57,417 nt of DNA from Chloroflexota bacterium. GTDB taxonomy: Bacteria > Chloroflexota > Anaerolineae > B4-G1. The notes under the pieces are model-generated. The model was not told the origin of the DNA, ran no database searches, and worked only from the letters and a program-made list of their open reading frames with translations. Below, piece by piece: positions 41,787 to 49,595 of the stretch. The DNA lies in assembly GCA_024232355.1 (NCBI GenBank), contig JAAEPW010000006.1, positions 1 through 57,417 on the forward strand, read 5' to 3'. Within the stretch, counting starts at the first letter, position 1. Each line of letters starts with the position of its first letter. The position numbers were made by a program, and so were the translations under genes.

Positions 41787-42524
41787 CTAGTGTTTTGTTC
41801 TCCTTATTCCTCTCAAGACCCACTCCCGGGTCACAAAGCCCAGGGTAAGCCCGATCACAAACACGAACCAGAACACGAGGATGGAAGGACTCTCCAGCCC
41901 GCTGCGCAGATTCATCCCAAACACGCTAGAGATGGCCGTCAATGGAAAAAAGATCGCGGCCAGGATGTTGAGCCGGTGTGCGGTCTGCACGGATTGTAAG
42001 CTGAGCCTGGCCTGTTCCTCGGCTTTTTTGGCAATGTTGAAATCGAGGGCGTTCTTGGTATCGGTGTAGAGCAGGTCCAACGTTCGTTCTAGATCGTAGG
42101 CCCAGTCGCGCAGGTCGATGATGTCCCGGTCGTCGGGAATCCCCTCCCGTGCCGCTTGCAAGGTGGCGTGCAGGTTGTTCGCTGCGTGATGCAGAGGGGC
42201 CATCTCTTCGAGGATGCGGAAATAGTCCTCGGCCGTCTTGGCTTGCTCGTATTCCTCGCTGAATCGCTCTTCTGCCGAGCCGTATTCTCCGAGGTGCCTT
42301 CTTAATCCGCGCAGACCATCTCCCCGGCCGCTGCTCTCCCACTCACCGGTCGGTTTGCGCCAAAAGAAAATCGCTTCGCGCTTTCGCTGCTCGCGCGTGG
42401 GTGTTTTGTGGAGCACGAGCAGCAGGTGATCGTCCGCGACCATAGCCCGCTGTTTGCCAGCGCCCCTCTCGCCAAATCGTTCCTTGATCTCGTCAGGTAG
42501 TTCCCAGAGAATGGGTAATTTCAT
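41787..42524 (-). CDS. CorA-like divalent cation transporter, short form
   Basis: 245 residues, with AAGGAGG before the ATG. The C-terminus has two membrane helices (about 188-208 and 217-237), and the first ends in FGMN, the signature selectivity motif of CorA channels. A long helical region precedes it (DLERTLDLLYTDTKNALDFN, LSLQSVQTAHRLNILAAIFF), as in CorA stalk helices. Typical CorA proteins are near 315 residues; the N-terminal cytosolic domain here is about 70 residues smaller. It should form a pentameric channel for Mg2+ or Co2+/Ni2+. It leads a minus-strand run with the TIGR04076 gene and the peptidase fragment. Confidence 0.87.
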   Translation of the reverse strand: MKLPILWELPDEIKERFGERGAGKQRAMVADDHLLLVLHKTPTREQRKREAIFFWRKPTGEWESSGRGDGLRGLRRHLGEYGSAEERFSEEYEQAKTAEDYFRILEEMAPLHHAANNLHATLQAAREGIPDDRDIIDLRDWAYDLERTLDLLYTDTKNALDFNIAKKAEEQARLSLQSVQTAHRLNILAAIFFPLTAISSVFGMNLRSGLESPSILVFWFVFVIGLTLGFVTREWVLRGIRRTKH

Positions 42525-42646
42525 TGCTTTTCCTCCTTGACTTTTCAGCTACCAACAGCCTGTCAGAGAGATGTAGTTTAGCCCCTTGTGGGCGGCTTAC
42601 GAGTGGCGAAATAGCTCAAAAACAGGCACAAAACGGGCACAAGGCC

Positions 42647-43261
42647 CTATACTACAGTGCTCTCCGACAGTTTGCTAGCAGAATCCCCCAACAATTCTGC
42701 CACCAACTCGGACGATGTGATCACTCTCATCAGTGGATAGAGCGGGTTGCGGCGGTAGAGGTCCAATGTTCGCTGGTGAATACTCTCAGAATAAGAGGTC
42801 GAGCAATCCTCCACAAAAACCGCCTTGAAATCGTGGCAGACCGCGTCTATCACGGTCGTCAGGACGCAGTATTCGGTAGCAATCCCGGCGACGGCACACA
42901 GCGTCACCCCCCTTTCTCGCAGCCACTCGTCGAGGTTGCTCTTGAAAAAAGCTGAAAACCTTGGTTTGGGCAGCCATAGGTCCTCATCCTCCCGATAATC
43001 CAATTCATCCGCCACCTCTGCCCCTTTTGTCCCCACCAACGAAAAGGGCCTCAGGCGGCCCTCAAAAATAAAATCATCCTCGTGATAAGCGTCCGTGGGA
43101 AAAACGATCGGCCACCCTTCCTTTCGGAATACGCCAATCAGGTTGTTGATTGGGCCGACGATTTGCTGGGCGAGAGACGTAATTGCGTAGCCTTTGCTTT
43201 CATCGAGGTTGTCTTTGACCATATCGATGATCAAAAGCGCCGGTTTCTCGTTTCTACTCAT
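42647..43261 (-). CDS. isochorismatase-family cysteine hydrolase
   Basis: 204 residues. The catalytic triad of the family is present: Asp13 in LLIIDMVKD, Lys99 in PKPRFSAF and Cys132 in GIATEYCVL, with the cis-peptide-like GIATE before the cysteine. The family includes nicotinamidases, which give nicotinic acid and ammonia, and other amidases. The spacing is close to nicotinamidase, but substrate cannot be fixed. The start overlaps the end of the aldehyde oxidoreductase gene by eight bases, so the two are translated from one message. A 122-base gap separates it from the CorA-like gene. Confidence 0.9.
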   Translation of the reverse strand: MSRNEKPALLIIDMVKDNLDESKGYAITSLAQQIVGPINNLIGVFRKEGWPIVFPTDAYHEDDFIFEGRLRPFSLVGTKGAEVADELDYREDEDLWLPKPRFSAFFKSNLDEWLRERGVTLCAVAGIATEYCVLTTVIDAVCHDFKAVFVEDCSTSYSESIHQRTLDLYRRNPLYPLMRVITSSELVAELLGDSASKLSESTVV

Positions 43262-45137
43262 CCAGCCCCAACTCTTTCAGTTTCTCTTTTGTCGGCAATC
43301 CGGTCTCCATGTCCCAGCCTCGGGCACGATAATATTCGTCCAGCATCGGCTCCAGCTCCAACACCGAGCCGGTGCTGGGGCCGCTTCCTTCGGGCAGCGG
43401 TTCCTCTAGAAAACGCTTGGGCAGAGTGTCGTGTTGGCGGGTGATGCCCTCGCGGGCGATGAACTGCCGCTCCAGGTTTACGATCCGCTCGCCGATCCGT
43501 CGCACTTCCTCGCCGGTGAAATCCCAGCCGGTGGCAGCCTGGAGCAGTTCGGCGGTCTCGTCCCAATCGAGCACTTCCATGTTGTTATACGTATTCTTGC
43601 ATACCCCGAGGGCATCGGAAATGGCCGCCATCTCTTCAAAATGTTTGACCACCAACCCCTTGCCCTTGTATTCCAGCCGAAAGGCCGTCTCGGGGATACC
43701 GTAGCGACGGATGCCCTCCTCAGGGTCCTCGGAGAACTCGAACCACGGTTCCGAGCGCAAGTGGTCGGCCCCCCGGCTGGCGACGGCGTTGCCCAGGCCG
43801 TAGGCCTTGATGGTCCGCACGTCGGCCTGGAACAGTTCCAACCCCTTGCCGTGCAGCGCGATCTCCTCCGAGCCTCGCCCCAGACGCTGGGCCGCTTTTT
43901 GGACGCCGTCGGCCAGGAAATCGCCAAAACCCTCTCGATGGGCCACTTTGTGCACCAAGGCCAGGATCGTCTCGCCGTTGCCCCAGGCGAGATCGAGACC
44001 GTCGGCCTCGTCGTGGGAGAGCATACCACGCTCGTGGCACTCCATCGCCCAGGAGATGACCTCGCTGAGGGTGATGGCGTCCAGGCCGTAGCGGTTCGAC
44101 AGGTCGATGCACTTGAGGGCCAGCGCCAGGTCGCTGCTGCCCACACGAGCGGTGAACCCGGCCAGCGGTTCGTACTCTGGCCCCTCCAGGCGCAGGCCGG
44201 GAAAGCGCGGATCGTCCACCACCAAGAAGCGGCTGCACGGAATAATGCACGCAAAGCACGCCTTGCTCTTGACCTTGTACAGCTCTTCGATGGCCTCGCC
44301 GCTCACCGCGTCTGCATCGTCAAAGCGACCGCCCTGAAAGTGGCGCGTGGGCAGGCCGCCAATAGAGTTCAGTGCCTTGATGAGCTTTGTTGTTCCCAAT
44401 CGGCACCGGATCTCGTATTCGGGGTGGTTATAGATCGCCTCGTCCAACTGTGTGATAATCTCGCCAAAGCGTCCCATATCGGCCACGGGAAAAAGTCCCG
44501 TGCCGCGCACCGCCACAGCCTTGAGATTCTTGGCCCCCATCACCGTGCCCAGTCCCGTGCGGGCCGCCGCGCGGTTGAGGTTGACAAACACCCCCGCAAA
44601 ACGCACGCCGTTCTCTGCCCCCTGACCGATGGCGGCTATCTGGACGCCGGCATCGCCGAGTTGTTGCCGGATAGCCTGGCTGGCGTCCCACACGTCTTGG
44701 CCCCACAGTTCGCGGGCGTCCCGTAACTCGACCACGTCGTCCTTGATCCAGAGATAGACCGGGTGTTCCGCCCGACCTTGGATGATGACCTGGTCGTACC
44801 CGGCGAACTTTAGCTCGGGGCCAAAGAATCCCCCCGCGTTCGAATCGCCCAGGATGCCGGTTTGGGGCGACATCCCACTGACGTTAAAGCGCGCCCCGCC
44901 GGGAAAGGTCGTGCCCACCAGCGGCCCGACGCCAAAGACCAGCATATTCTTCGGCGAGAGGCCATCGGTGTGGGGCGGTAGTTCATCCCAGAGCCGTTTC
45001 ACGTTCAACCCCCGCCCGCCCAGGAAAGCGCGCGCCAGGTGTTCCTCGGTGGAGTGGCGGTGAATGGTGCCGTCGGTCAGGTTGACCCGCAGGATGTTGC
45101 CGCCGTAACCGTACAGTGAGCCAGATTCGTTGTGCAT
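43254..45137 (-). CDS. tungsten-dependent aldehyde:ferredoxin oxidoreductase family protein
   Basis: 627 residues, normal for the family, with AGGAG before the ATG. N-terminal domain: GYGGNILRVNLTDGTI, FLGGRGLNVKRLWDEL, GARFNVSGMSPQTGILGDSN. The 4Fe-4S cysteines are Cys294-x2-Cys297-x3-Cys301 in CFACIIPC plus a C-terminal one in GVCKNTY. Pterin-binding segments such as NLNRAAARTGLGTVMGAKNL are present. The enzyme oxidises aldehydes to acids, or reduces acids, with ferredoxin, using a tungsto-bispterin. Its usual polyferredoxin partner is at 45751-46233, but separated by a reversed surface-gene remnant. A promoter precedes it. It implies an anaerobic or microaerobic metabolism and W/Mo-pterin synthesis elsewhere. 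Confidence 0.95.
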   Translation of the reverse strand: MHNESGSLYGYGGNILRVNLTDGTIHRHSTEEHLARAFLGGRGLNVKRLWDELPPHTDGLSPKNMLVFGVGPLVGTTFPGGARFNVSGMSPQTGILGDSNAGGFFGPELKFAGYDQVIIQGRAEHPVYLWIKDDVVELRDARELWGQDVWDASQAIRQQLGDAGVQIAAIGQGAENGVRFAGVFVNLNRAAARTGLGTVMGAKNLKAVAVRGTGLFPVADMGRFGEIITQLDEAIYNHPEYEIRCRLGTTKLIKALNSIGGLPTRHFQGGRFDDADAVSGEAIEELYKVKSKACFACIIPCSRFLVVDDPRFPGLRLEGPEYEPLAGFTARVGSSDLALALKCIDLSNRYGLDAITLSEVISWAMECHERGMLSHDEADGLDLAWGNGETILALVHKVAHREGFGDFLADGVQKAAQRLGRGSEEIALHGKGLELFQADVRTIKAYGLGNAVASRGADHLRSEPWFEFSEDPEEGIRRYGIPETAFRLEYKGKGLVVKHFEEMAAISDALGVCKNTYNNMEVLDWDETAELLQAATGWDFTGEEVRRIGERIVNLERQFIAREGITRQHDTLPKRFLEEPLPEGSGPSTGSVLELEPMLDEYYRARGWDMETGLPTKEKLKELGLDE

Positions 45138-45160
45138 TTTGTGATCTCCTACGATAGTAG

Positions 45161-45649
45161 TACGTCCATTATACTGGCAAAGCGCGTTTAGCCAAGAGTG
45201 GGGGCGACCCGTTGGCGGCAGGTACGTTCACCAACACGGCCATCATCACCAGCACCACGCCCGACGCCACCCCTGCGGACAATCGCGACGATGCCAGTGT
45301 GACCATCACACTGAACATCGCACCAGTAGCCGACGCCGGGGATGATCAGAGCGTCACCACTGGTGCGACCGTCACATTGGACGGCAGCGGCAGTTATGAT
45401 CCCAACGGCGATGTATCACTGATGTACAGTTGGGCGCAAATGGGTGGCCCGGAGGTCACGTTCACGTCCAATCTCAGTATCACCACCTTCACCGCACTCT
45501 CCAGCGCCGCCGTGCTTACCTTTACGCTCACTGTCACGGACACGCCTGCTGGGACACTGGCTCTGTCGAGCGTGCTGGACACGGTCGTCATCACCGTCAC
45601 CAAGGATGATTTCTACATCTATTTGCCGTTGGTGCTCAGGAATCAATAA
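45161..45649 (+). pseudogene. 5'-truncated surface protein with PKD domain
   Basis: 162 codons open after a TAG at 45158-45160, without a proper start. From about 45185 it reads as the end of a DUF11-like repeat (AAGTFTNTAIITSTTPDATP), then a PKD domain (APVADAGDDQSVTTGATVTL, LDGSGSYDPNGD, LTFTLTVTD) and the tail DDFYIYLPLVLRNQ. The tail is of a type common at the C-termini of secreted Chloroflexota proteins. Only the 3' end is left; signal peptide and N-terminal domains are gone. Its 5' edge overlaps the promoter of the aldehyde oxidoreductase gene, so the break is at or near 45185. It ends with a strong hairpin at 45676-45713. Confidence 0.75.
45168..45195 (-). promoter_or_regulatory. promoter of the aldehyde oxidoreductase-isochorismatase unit
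   Basis: On the minus strand TTGGCT (45190-45195), 16-base spacer, perfect TATAAT (45168-45173), about 30 bases before the start codon at 45137. The promoter straddles the boundary with the surface-gene remnant. Confidence 0.6.
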
Positions 45650-45675
45650 CCGGCGATTTGACACCGACAACCAGA

Positions 45676-45713
45676 CACCCGCCCCGCTGCTCGTACAGGC
45701 AGCGGGGCGGGTG
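45676..45713 (+). terminator. long GC-rich terminator hairpin
   Basis: A perfect 15-base stem (CACCCGCCCCGCTGC at 45676-45690 with its complement at 45699-45713) around an 8-base loop. It stands between the convergent ends of the PKD remnant (+) and the polyferredoxin gene (-), and could act in both directions. Confidence 0.75.
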
Positions 45714-45750
45714 ATGTTTGTTCGTATTCCGGCAACTGCCAGGGACTCAC

Positions 45751-46233
45751 CTATGTGTGGGTGACCTCTTGCCGGGTCTGTTCTGCGCTGGCAGTCAAGC
45801 TCTCGCGCTTTGCCCTCGCCCCCGCGCCTGTATCGTCGTACACGATCGCGCCGGTGGCACAGCGCTTGGCGCAGGCCGGATCACCCCCACACAAGTCGCA
45901 AATGAGGGCTAGGCCGGTTTCTGGATGCAGGGTTGCCATCCCAAAGAGGCACGCGTCCACGCAGGCCGAGCAGCCGATGCAGTCGTCGGGGCGCAGCAGG
46001 ATGGCCGCCGTGCGTTCGTCTTTGTAAATAGCGTCGGTGGGGCAGGCGGCCACGCACGGCGCTCGATGGCACAGGCGGCAGACGCGGGGATGGTCCACGC
46101 CCAGGTGCTCGATCTTGACCACGCGGATGCGGGCCGTCGCGGTGCCGAATTGGCCGTCGTGCTGGGCCACGCACGCTACCTCGCAGGCCCGGCAGCCGCT
46201 GCAAATCTCTTTTCGGACCAGAATTCGTTTCAC
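45751..46233 (-). CDS. 4Fe-4S polyferredoxin, probable AOR electron partner
   Basis: 160 residues from a GTG. Four cysteine clusters are visible: CSGCRACEVAC, CRLCHRAPCVAACP, CIGCSACVDAC and CDLCGGDPACAKRC, together sixteen cysteines for four [4Fe-4S] clusters, as in HycB/CooF/DMSO-reductase-type electron transfer subunits. Such proteins are usual neighbours of aldehyde:ferredoxin oxidoreductases. Here the AOR gene lies 600 bases downstream on the same strand, behind the reversed PKD remnant. The last 25 residues are polar and probably disordered. No twin-arginine or other signal is seen. Confidence 0.9.
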   Translation of the reverse strand: MKRILVRKEICSGCRACEVACVAQHDGQFGTATARIRVVKIEHLGVDHPRVCRLCHRAPCVAACPTDAIYKDERTAAILLRPDDCIGCSACVDACLFGMATLHPETGLALICDLCGGDPACAKRCATGAIVYDDTGAGARAKRESLTASAEQTRQEVTHT

Positions 46234-46252
46234 GATTTCTCTCTTCTTTTCA

Positions 46253-46312
46253 GTAGGGCGGGTTTGCTACCCGCCATTTTAGTTCAAGAGGCGGGTAGCA
46301 AACCCGCCCTAC
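46253..46312. repeat. perfect 23-base inverted repeat (palindromic element)
   Basis: The left arm, 46253-46275 (begins GTAGGGCGGGTTTGC), is exactly complementary to the right arm, 46290-46312, around a 14-base AT-rich loop. It lies between the start of the polyferredoxin gene and the end of the TPR gene. Each arm contains an internal GGCGGGT/ACCCGCC subpalindrome. It looks like a dispersed palindromic element that may also end transcription of neighbouring units. Confidence 0.85.
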
Positions 46313-46364
46313 CCAAATGGCAATTGCACAGGTCGGACATTCATTTTCACAGAATCAAAATCTG

Positions 46365-48845
46365 TCAGTCCAATATCTTTTCTAGTATGGGGCGCAGTTC
46401 TGATGGGATGGTCACCAAAAGTTCCCTGTTCACCGTCGCTTCTGCCAACAGTCCGCGCAGTCGTAGTTTTCCCATCGTTGTCTCGGGCACGTGATAGTTC
46501 CAGTATGGAGAATCTTCCAGGTCGTTTCCATAGCGCGTGTCAAAGTCTTTCCAGGGCATCGTGCCGCCATTTGCCAACATCTGGCGCAGCGCGGTGCGGT
46601 CGTCGTCGTTCAATCCGTTCACCGCCAATTCCACAAAGTAGGGATCGCTCAGAGCCTCGACGACCTCGTGGTGCAATTCCGCTTTGCGCAAAGCTGACCA
46701 CCCACCACGTGAAAGAACCGCGCGCGCCATTCCGATGAGGATATCCTTGGTATGGATAGACAGCGCATCAGAGAGTGTTGGGTCCGGCGTGGTGAGTTTG
46801 GCTTGCATACGGGCGCGTTTAGCCTGATCGCGCTTGTGTTGTCGCGCAACCCAATTGTCAAAGTTTGTTAGGAGAGGGGTAGATTTGTCGAGATGCTCTA
46901 ACAGATTCTTGGCTGGTGCATAGTCGGGCAAAGCTTTGAGCGAGGCGCGAAGTGCGCGGCGGGCCGCATCATACTCCTTTTTGTGAAATAGGAGGCGACC
47001 CTGGATGTAAGAGTAAAAAGCGACGTCTTTGGGGTGATCGGGAGGGGCGTTGACTATTGGTTCGAGCATCGCCTCGGCGCCTTCCACGTCATCATCATTC
47101 AAGAGATAGTTGGCCAGGTTGCAGCGGGGAATCGGGTAGAGGGGGTCTAGCTCTAGCGCTTTGTGGAACACCTCTCTCGCCCGGTCGTGCTCCCCACGCT
47201 GAGCATAGATAGCGCCCAGGTTGTTGTACGCTTGCTTGACGCCAGGTTCCAGTTCCAACGCCTGCTGGAACAACCGCTCCGCCAGGGCGTGATCGCCCTT
47301 TTGTTGAGCGTCTATGCCTCGATTCACCAACTCGGCCACTTGGGGGGGGTATTCCGCTTCATCATCCTCCGGAAAGTACTGCACTTTGAACTGTACATCG
47401 CGCCATTCTCCGTCGATCCATATGCACAGGACGTCGTCCTCGCTGATCTCTTCTGCTTCCATCAGACGAGTCAGGGTTTGCATACGCGTATCGTCGTCCC
47501 CAAGTTGACTCAGTGCAAAGCGGCGCAGGGCGTCGTACGCTTCTGGCGTGCCGATGTCGTTCAGCATTTCGATACCCGCGTCTGGTTGGTCTTCTTCCAG
47601 GATCAATTTTTCTGCCATACGAATGACTTGGGGAAAACGAGCCACGAATTGTTCCATCTCGCGGCGAAATCGTTTGTAAGGCAATTCGTCCTGGCGTTCG
47701 GCCAGTTTGATGAATTTTTCTATCTCGCCCCTGGGTAAAAGGTCGGTGCTGTTAAAGTAGGGAAAGCGTTTTGAGTATCCTGGTCCTGCCTTTTTGGTTT
47801 TCAGAGGTTCCAAAAGGACGTTTGCCCAAGCCCAATCCCGACGCAGGGCCCGCAACCGGCGTCGAGCATCGTGCCGTCGGCCCGTGTTGGCCTCAGCGAT
47901 GGCTAGGTAAAAGTGTTCGATATCGGTGACATGGGGTGATTGATCGACCTGCGCCCGGCTGGGCCTAGTACCGACGAGCGGGCGCAACAGTTGGTAGATG
48001 AATTCATCCTTTCCCATAATCGCAGCCGCCTCACCGATCTTGCGGCGCGCATCGTCGTCTACAGGGGAAATGGTCTTGAGCCGGTCCCACAGTTCTCGCG
48101 CTTTGTCCTCGCATCCCGTCCAGGCCAGATAGCGGATGGCGTTGCTCAGGGCGTGGACGTTATCGGGGGCGTGCGACAGGACCCGGCGCGCGGCGGTGAT
48201 CGCCTCATCCGGTTGGCCATTCCAGAACAGGGCCAGGGTGAGGTTGTTGTGGGGTGGGGGCCAGTTTCCCAGTAGCTTGATCGCTTGTCGACTGGCGGTG
48301 ATAGTGGCCGGGTAGTTGTTGTTTGTTAGCGCCTGTCGTCCGCGTTCCATATGGTAGATGCCATTCTCAGCCCGCCCTACCGGCAGGTCGAGACTGTGGG
48401 CGATTTCGGCTAAATCTTGCTCCAGAGCCGCTACGATGCCACGCACGTTTCCCATCAGTGGAAAATCATCTTGGTGATTGATGGCTTGATGGAAAGCGCG
48501 TAGGGCGTGGGCACGTTGACCAACTTCCAGGTAGAGCGAAGCCAGTGAAGACCAGTAACTTGGATTCTTGCTCAATTTCTGGGCGCGTTCATAGCCTGAT
48601 AAAGCTCCCCAGATATCCCCGCTCTTGGCGCGCGCGTACCCGAGAAGATAGTGCAAGTTGGCCTTGCGGGAATGAGATTCCAGAAAGGGTTCCAAGAGTT
48701 CGATGGCTTCTGGGGCGCGTCCACTGAGGATCAAGTGATCGGCTCTGTCGAGGGCTTCTTGCAAGCCTTGCGACGACTGGCGGCCCGGGCGCTTTGCTCG
48801 CTTTGGCAATGCACTGCGTCGTTTCTTTCGTTTCCGTTTGCTCAT
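46365..48845 (-). CDS. large TPR-repeat protein
   Basis: 826 residues with GGGAGAT before the ATG. The N-terminus is very basic (MSKRKRKKRRSALPKRAKR), suggesting nucleic-acid or membrane-surface contact rather than a signal peptide. TPR units are found at about 25-150 and 500-640 (AYNNLGAIYAQRGEHDRARE and following is the clearest). The middle part (about 330-480) and the C-terminal 150 residues (HKRDQAKRARMQAKL, LRKAELHHEVVEALSDPYFV, ALRQMLANGGTMPWKDFDTR) are not recognised; the latter resembles the short helical end found in SEC-C/plant-like proteins of unknown role. It is a stand-alone gene, probably a scaffold. Confidence 0.85.
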   Translation of the reverse strand: MSKRKRKKRRSALPKRAKRPGRQSSQGLQEALDRADHLILSGRAPEAIELLEPFLESHSRKANLHYLLGYARAKSGDIWGALSGYERAQKLSKNPSYWSSLASLYLEVGQRAHALRAFHQAINHQDDFPLMGNVRGIVAALEQDLAEIAHSLDLPVGRAENGIYHMERGRQALTNNNYPATITASRQAIKLLGNWPPPHNNLTLALFWNGQPDEAITAARRVLSHAPDNVHALSNAIRYLAWTGCEDKARELWDRLKTISPVDDDARRKIGEAAAIMGKDEFIYQLLRPLVGTRPSRAQVDQSPHVTDIEHFYLAIAEANTGRRHDARRRLRALRRDWAWANVLLEPLKTKKAGPGYSKRFPYFNSTDLLPRGEIEKFIKLAERQDELPYKRFRREMEQFVARFPQVIRMAEKLILEEDQPDAGIEMLNDIGTPEAYDALRRFALSQLGDDDTRMQTLTRLMEAEEISEDDVLCIWIDGEWRDVQFKVQYFPEDDEAEYPPQVAELVNRGIDAQQKGDHALAERLFQQALELEPGVKQAYNNLGAIYAQRGEHDRAREVFHKALELDPLYPIPRCNLANYLLNDDDVEGAEAMLEPIVNAPPDHPKDVAFYSYIQGRLLFHKKEYDAARRALRASLKALPDYAPAKNLLEHLDKSTPLLTNFDNWVARQHKRDQAKRARMQAKLTTPDPTLSDALSIHTKDILIGMARAVLSRGGWSALRKAELHHEVVEALSDPYFVELAVNGLNDDDRTALRQMLANGGTMPWKDFDTRYGNDLEDSPYWNYHVPETTMGKLRLRGLLAEATVNRELLVTIPSELRPILEKILD

Positions 48846-48965
48846 GCTATATCTCCCAAGTCAATGAGTGAAATCACAGGCTGACGTCACAAAGTGCCTT
48901 TTAACCTAAAATCAGTATCGTTCATTCTACCTCGGTTGGTCATAAAGTCAAAAGCCTTTTTATTG

Positions 48966-48994
48966 TTGACGACATGCATCCTTTAGTATAGAAT
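48966..48994 (+). promoter_or_regulatory. promoter of the DinB-fold gene and possibly glmU
   Basis: TTGACG (48966-48971), exactly 17 bases, TAGAAT (48989-48994). It lies 80 bases before the ATG at 49074 in the gap between divergent genes. Confidence 0.65.
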
Positions 48995-49073
48995 ATCTAC
49001 CCCAAGACGGGAATTCAAACGCTTATTTGGCAGTGCTAACCAGAATTTGATTCACGTGAGGTGGAGAAAAGAT

Positions 49074-49580
49074 ATGGCTGATGACACGATACCTTTGCTG
49101 AAAGACAAAACCAATCTGACAAACCGCATCCAACGTGAATGGTCCGCACTACTGCGCGTCGTCGAAAGCACAAGCCACCAGCAAATGACCAAACCTGGCC
49201 CATGTGGATGGTCGGTAAAGGATCACCTGGCGCACATAGCCGAGTGGGAACGGTTTCTGTTTTTGAATCAGTTTGAAGGACATTTCCCTCACAATGCCTT
49301 GCAAATTGACCGGGCCAAACTGGAGCAATTGGGTGAAGATGATTGGAACGATATTTTGTTCGAGCGCAACCGGGATTGTTCCCTGACTGATGTTTTGGCC
49401 GATCTGCATCAGACACACGCTCAACTTGTGGCCGCATTGGAGCAAGTGACGGACGATGATTTGATGAAACCAAGCTGTGCCATCGGCCCCGAGACGCAGC
49501 CCGTCATTGTCTGGGTAGTCTACAATACGTACGAGCATTACAAAGAACACCGAGAGACAATTCAAGCCATCGTAGAATAA
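49074..49580 (+). CDS. DinB-fold protein, ClbS/DfsB (DUF1706)-like
   Basis: 168 residues from the ATG at 49074 with GAGGTGGAG upstream; an in-frame start at 49047 is less likely. The KDHLAHIAEWERFLFLN helix and C-terminal YEHYKEHRETI with spaced histidines indicate a DinB/YfiT-type four-helix bundle that can bind a metal. The PGPCGWSVKDHLAH segment is typical of the ClbS/DfsB and mycothiol-transferase-like branches. Members act in thiol transfer or in resistance to self-made genotoxins; the role here is open. It lies 15 bases before glmU and is probably co-transcribed. Confidence 0.8.
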   Translation: MADDTIPLLKDKTNLTNRIQREWSALLRVVESTSHQQMTKPGPCGWSVKDHLAHIAEWERFLFLNQFEGHFPHNALQIDRAKLEQLGEDDWNDILFERNRDCSLTDVLADLHQTHAQLVAALEQVTDDDLMKPSCAIGPETQPVIVWVVYNTYEHYKEHRETIQAIVE

Positions 49581-49595
49581 AATAGGAGGTCAGAT

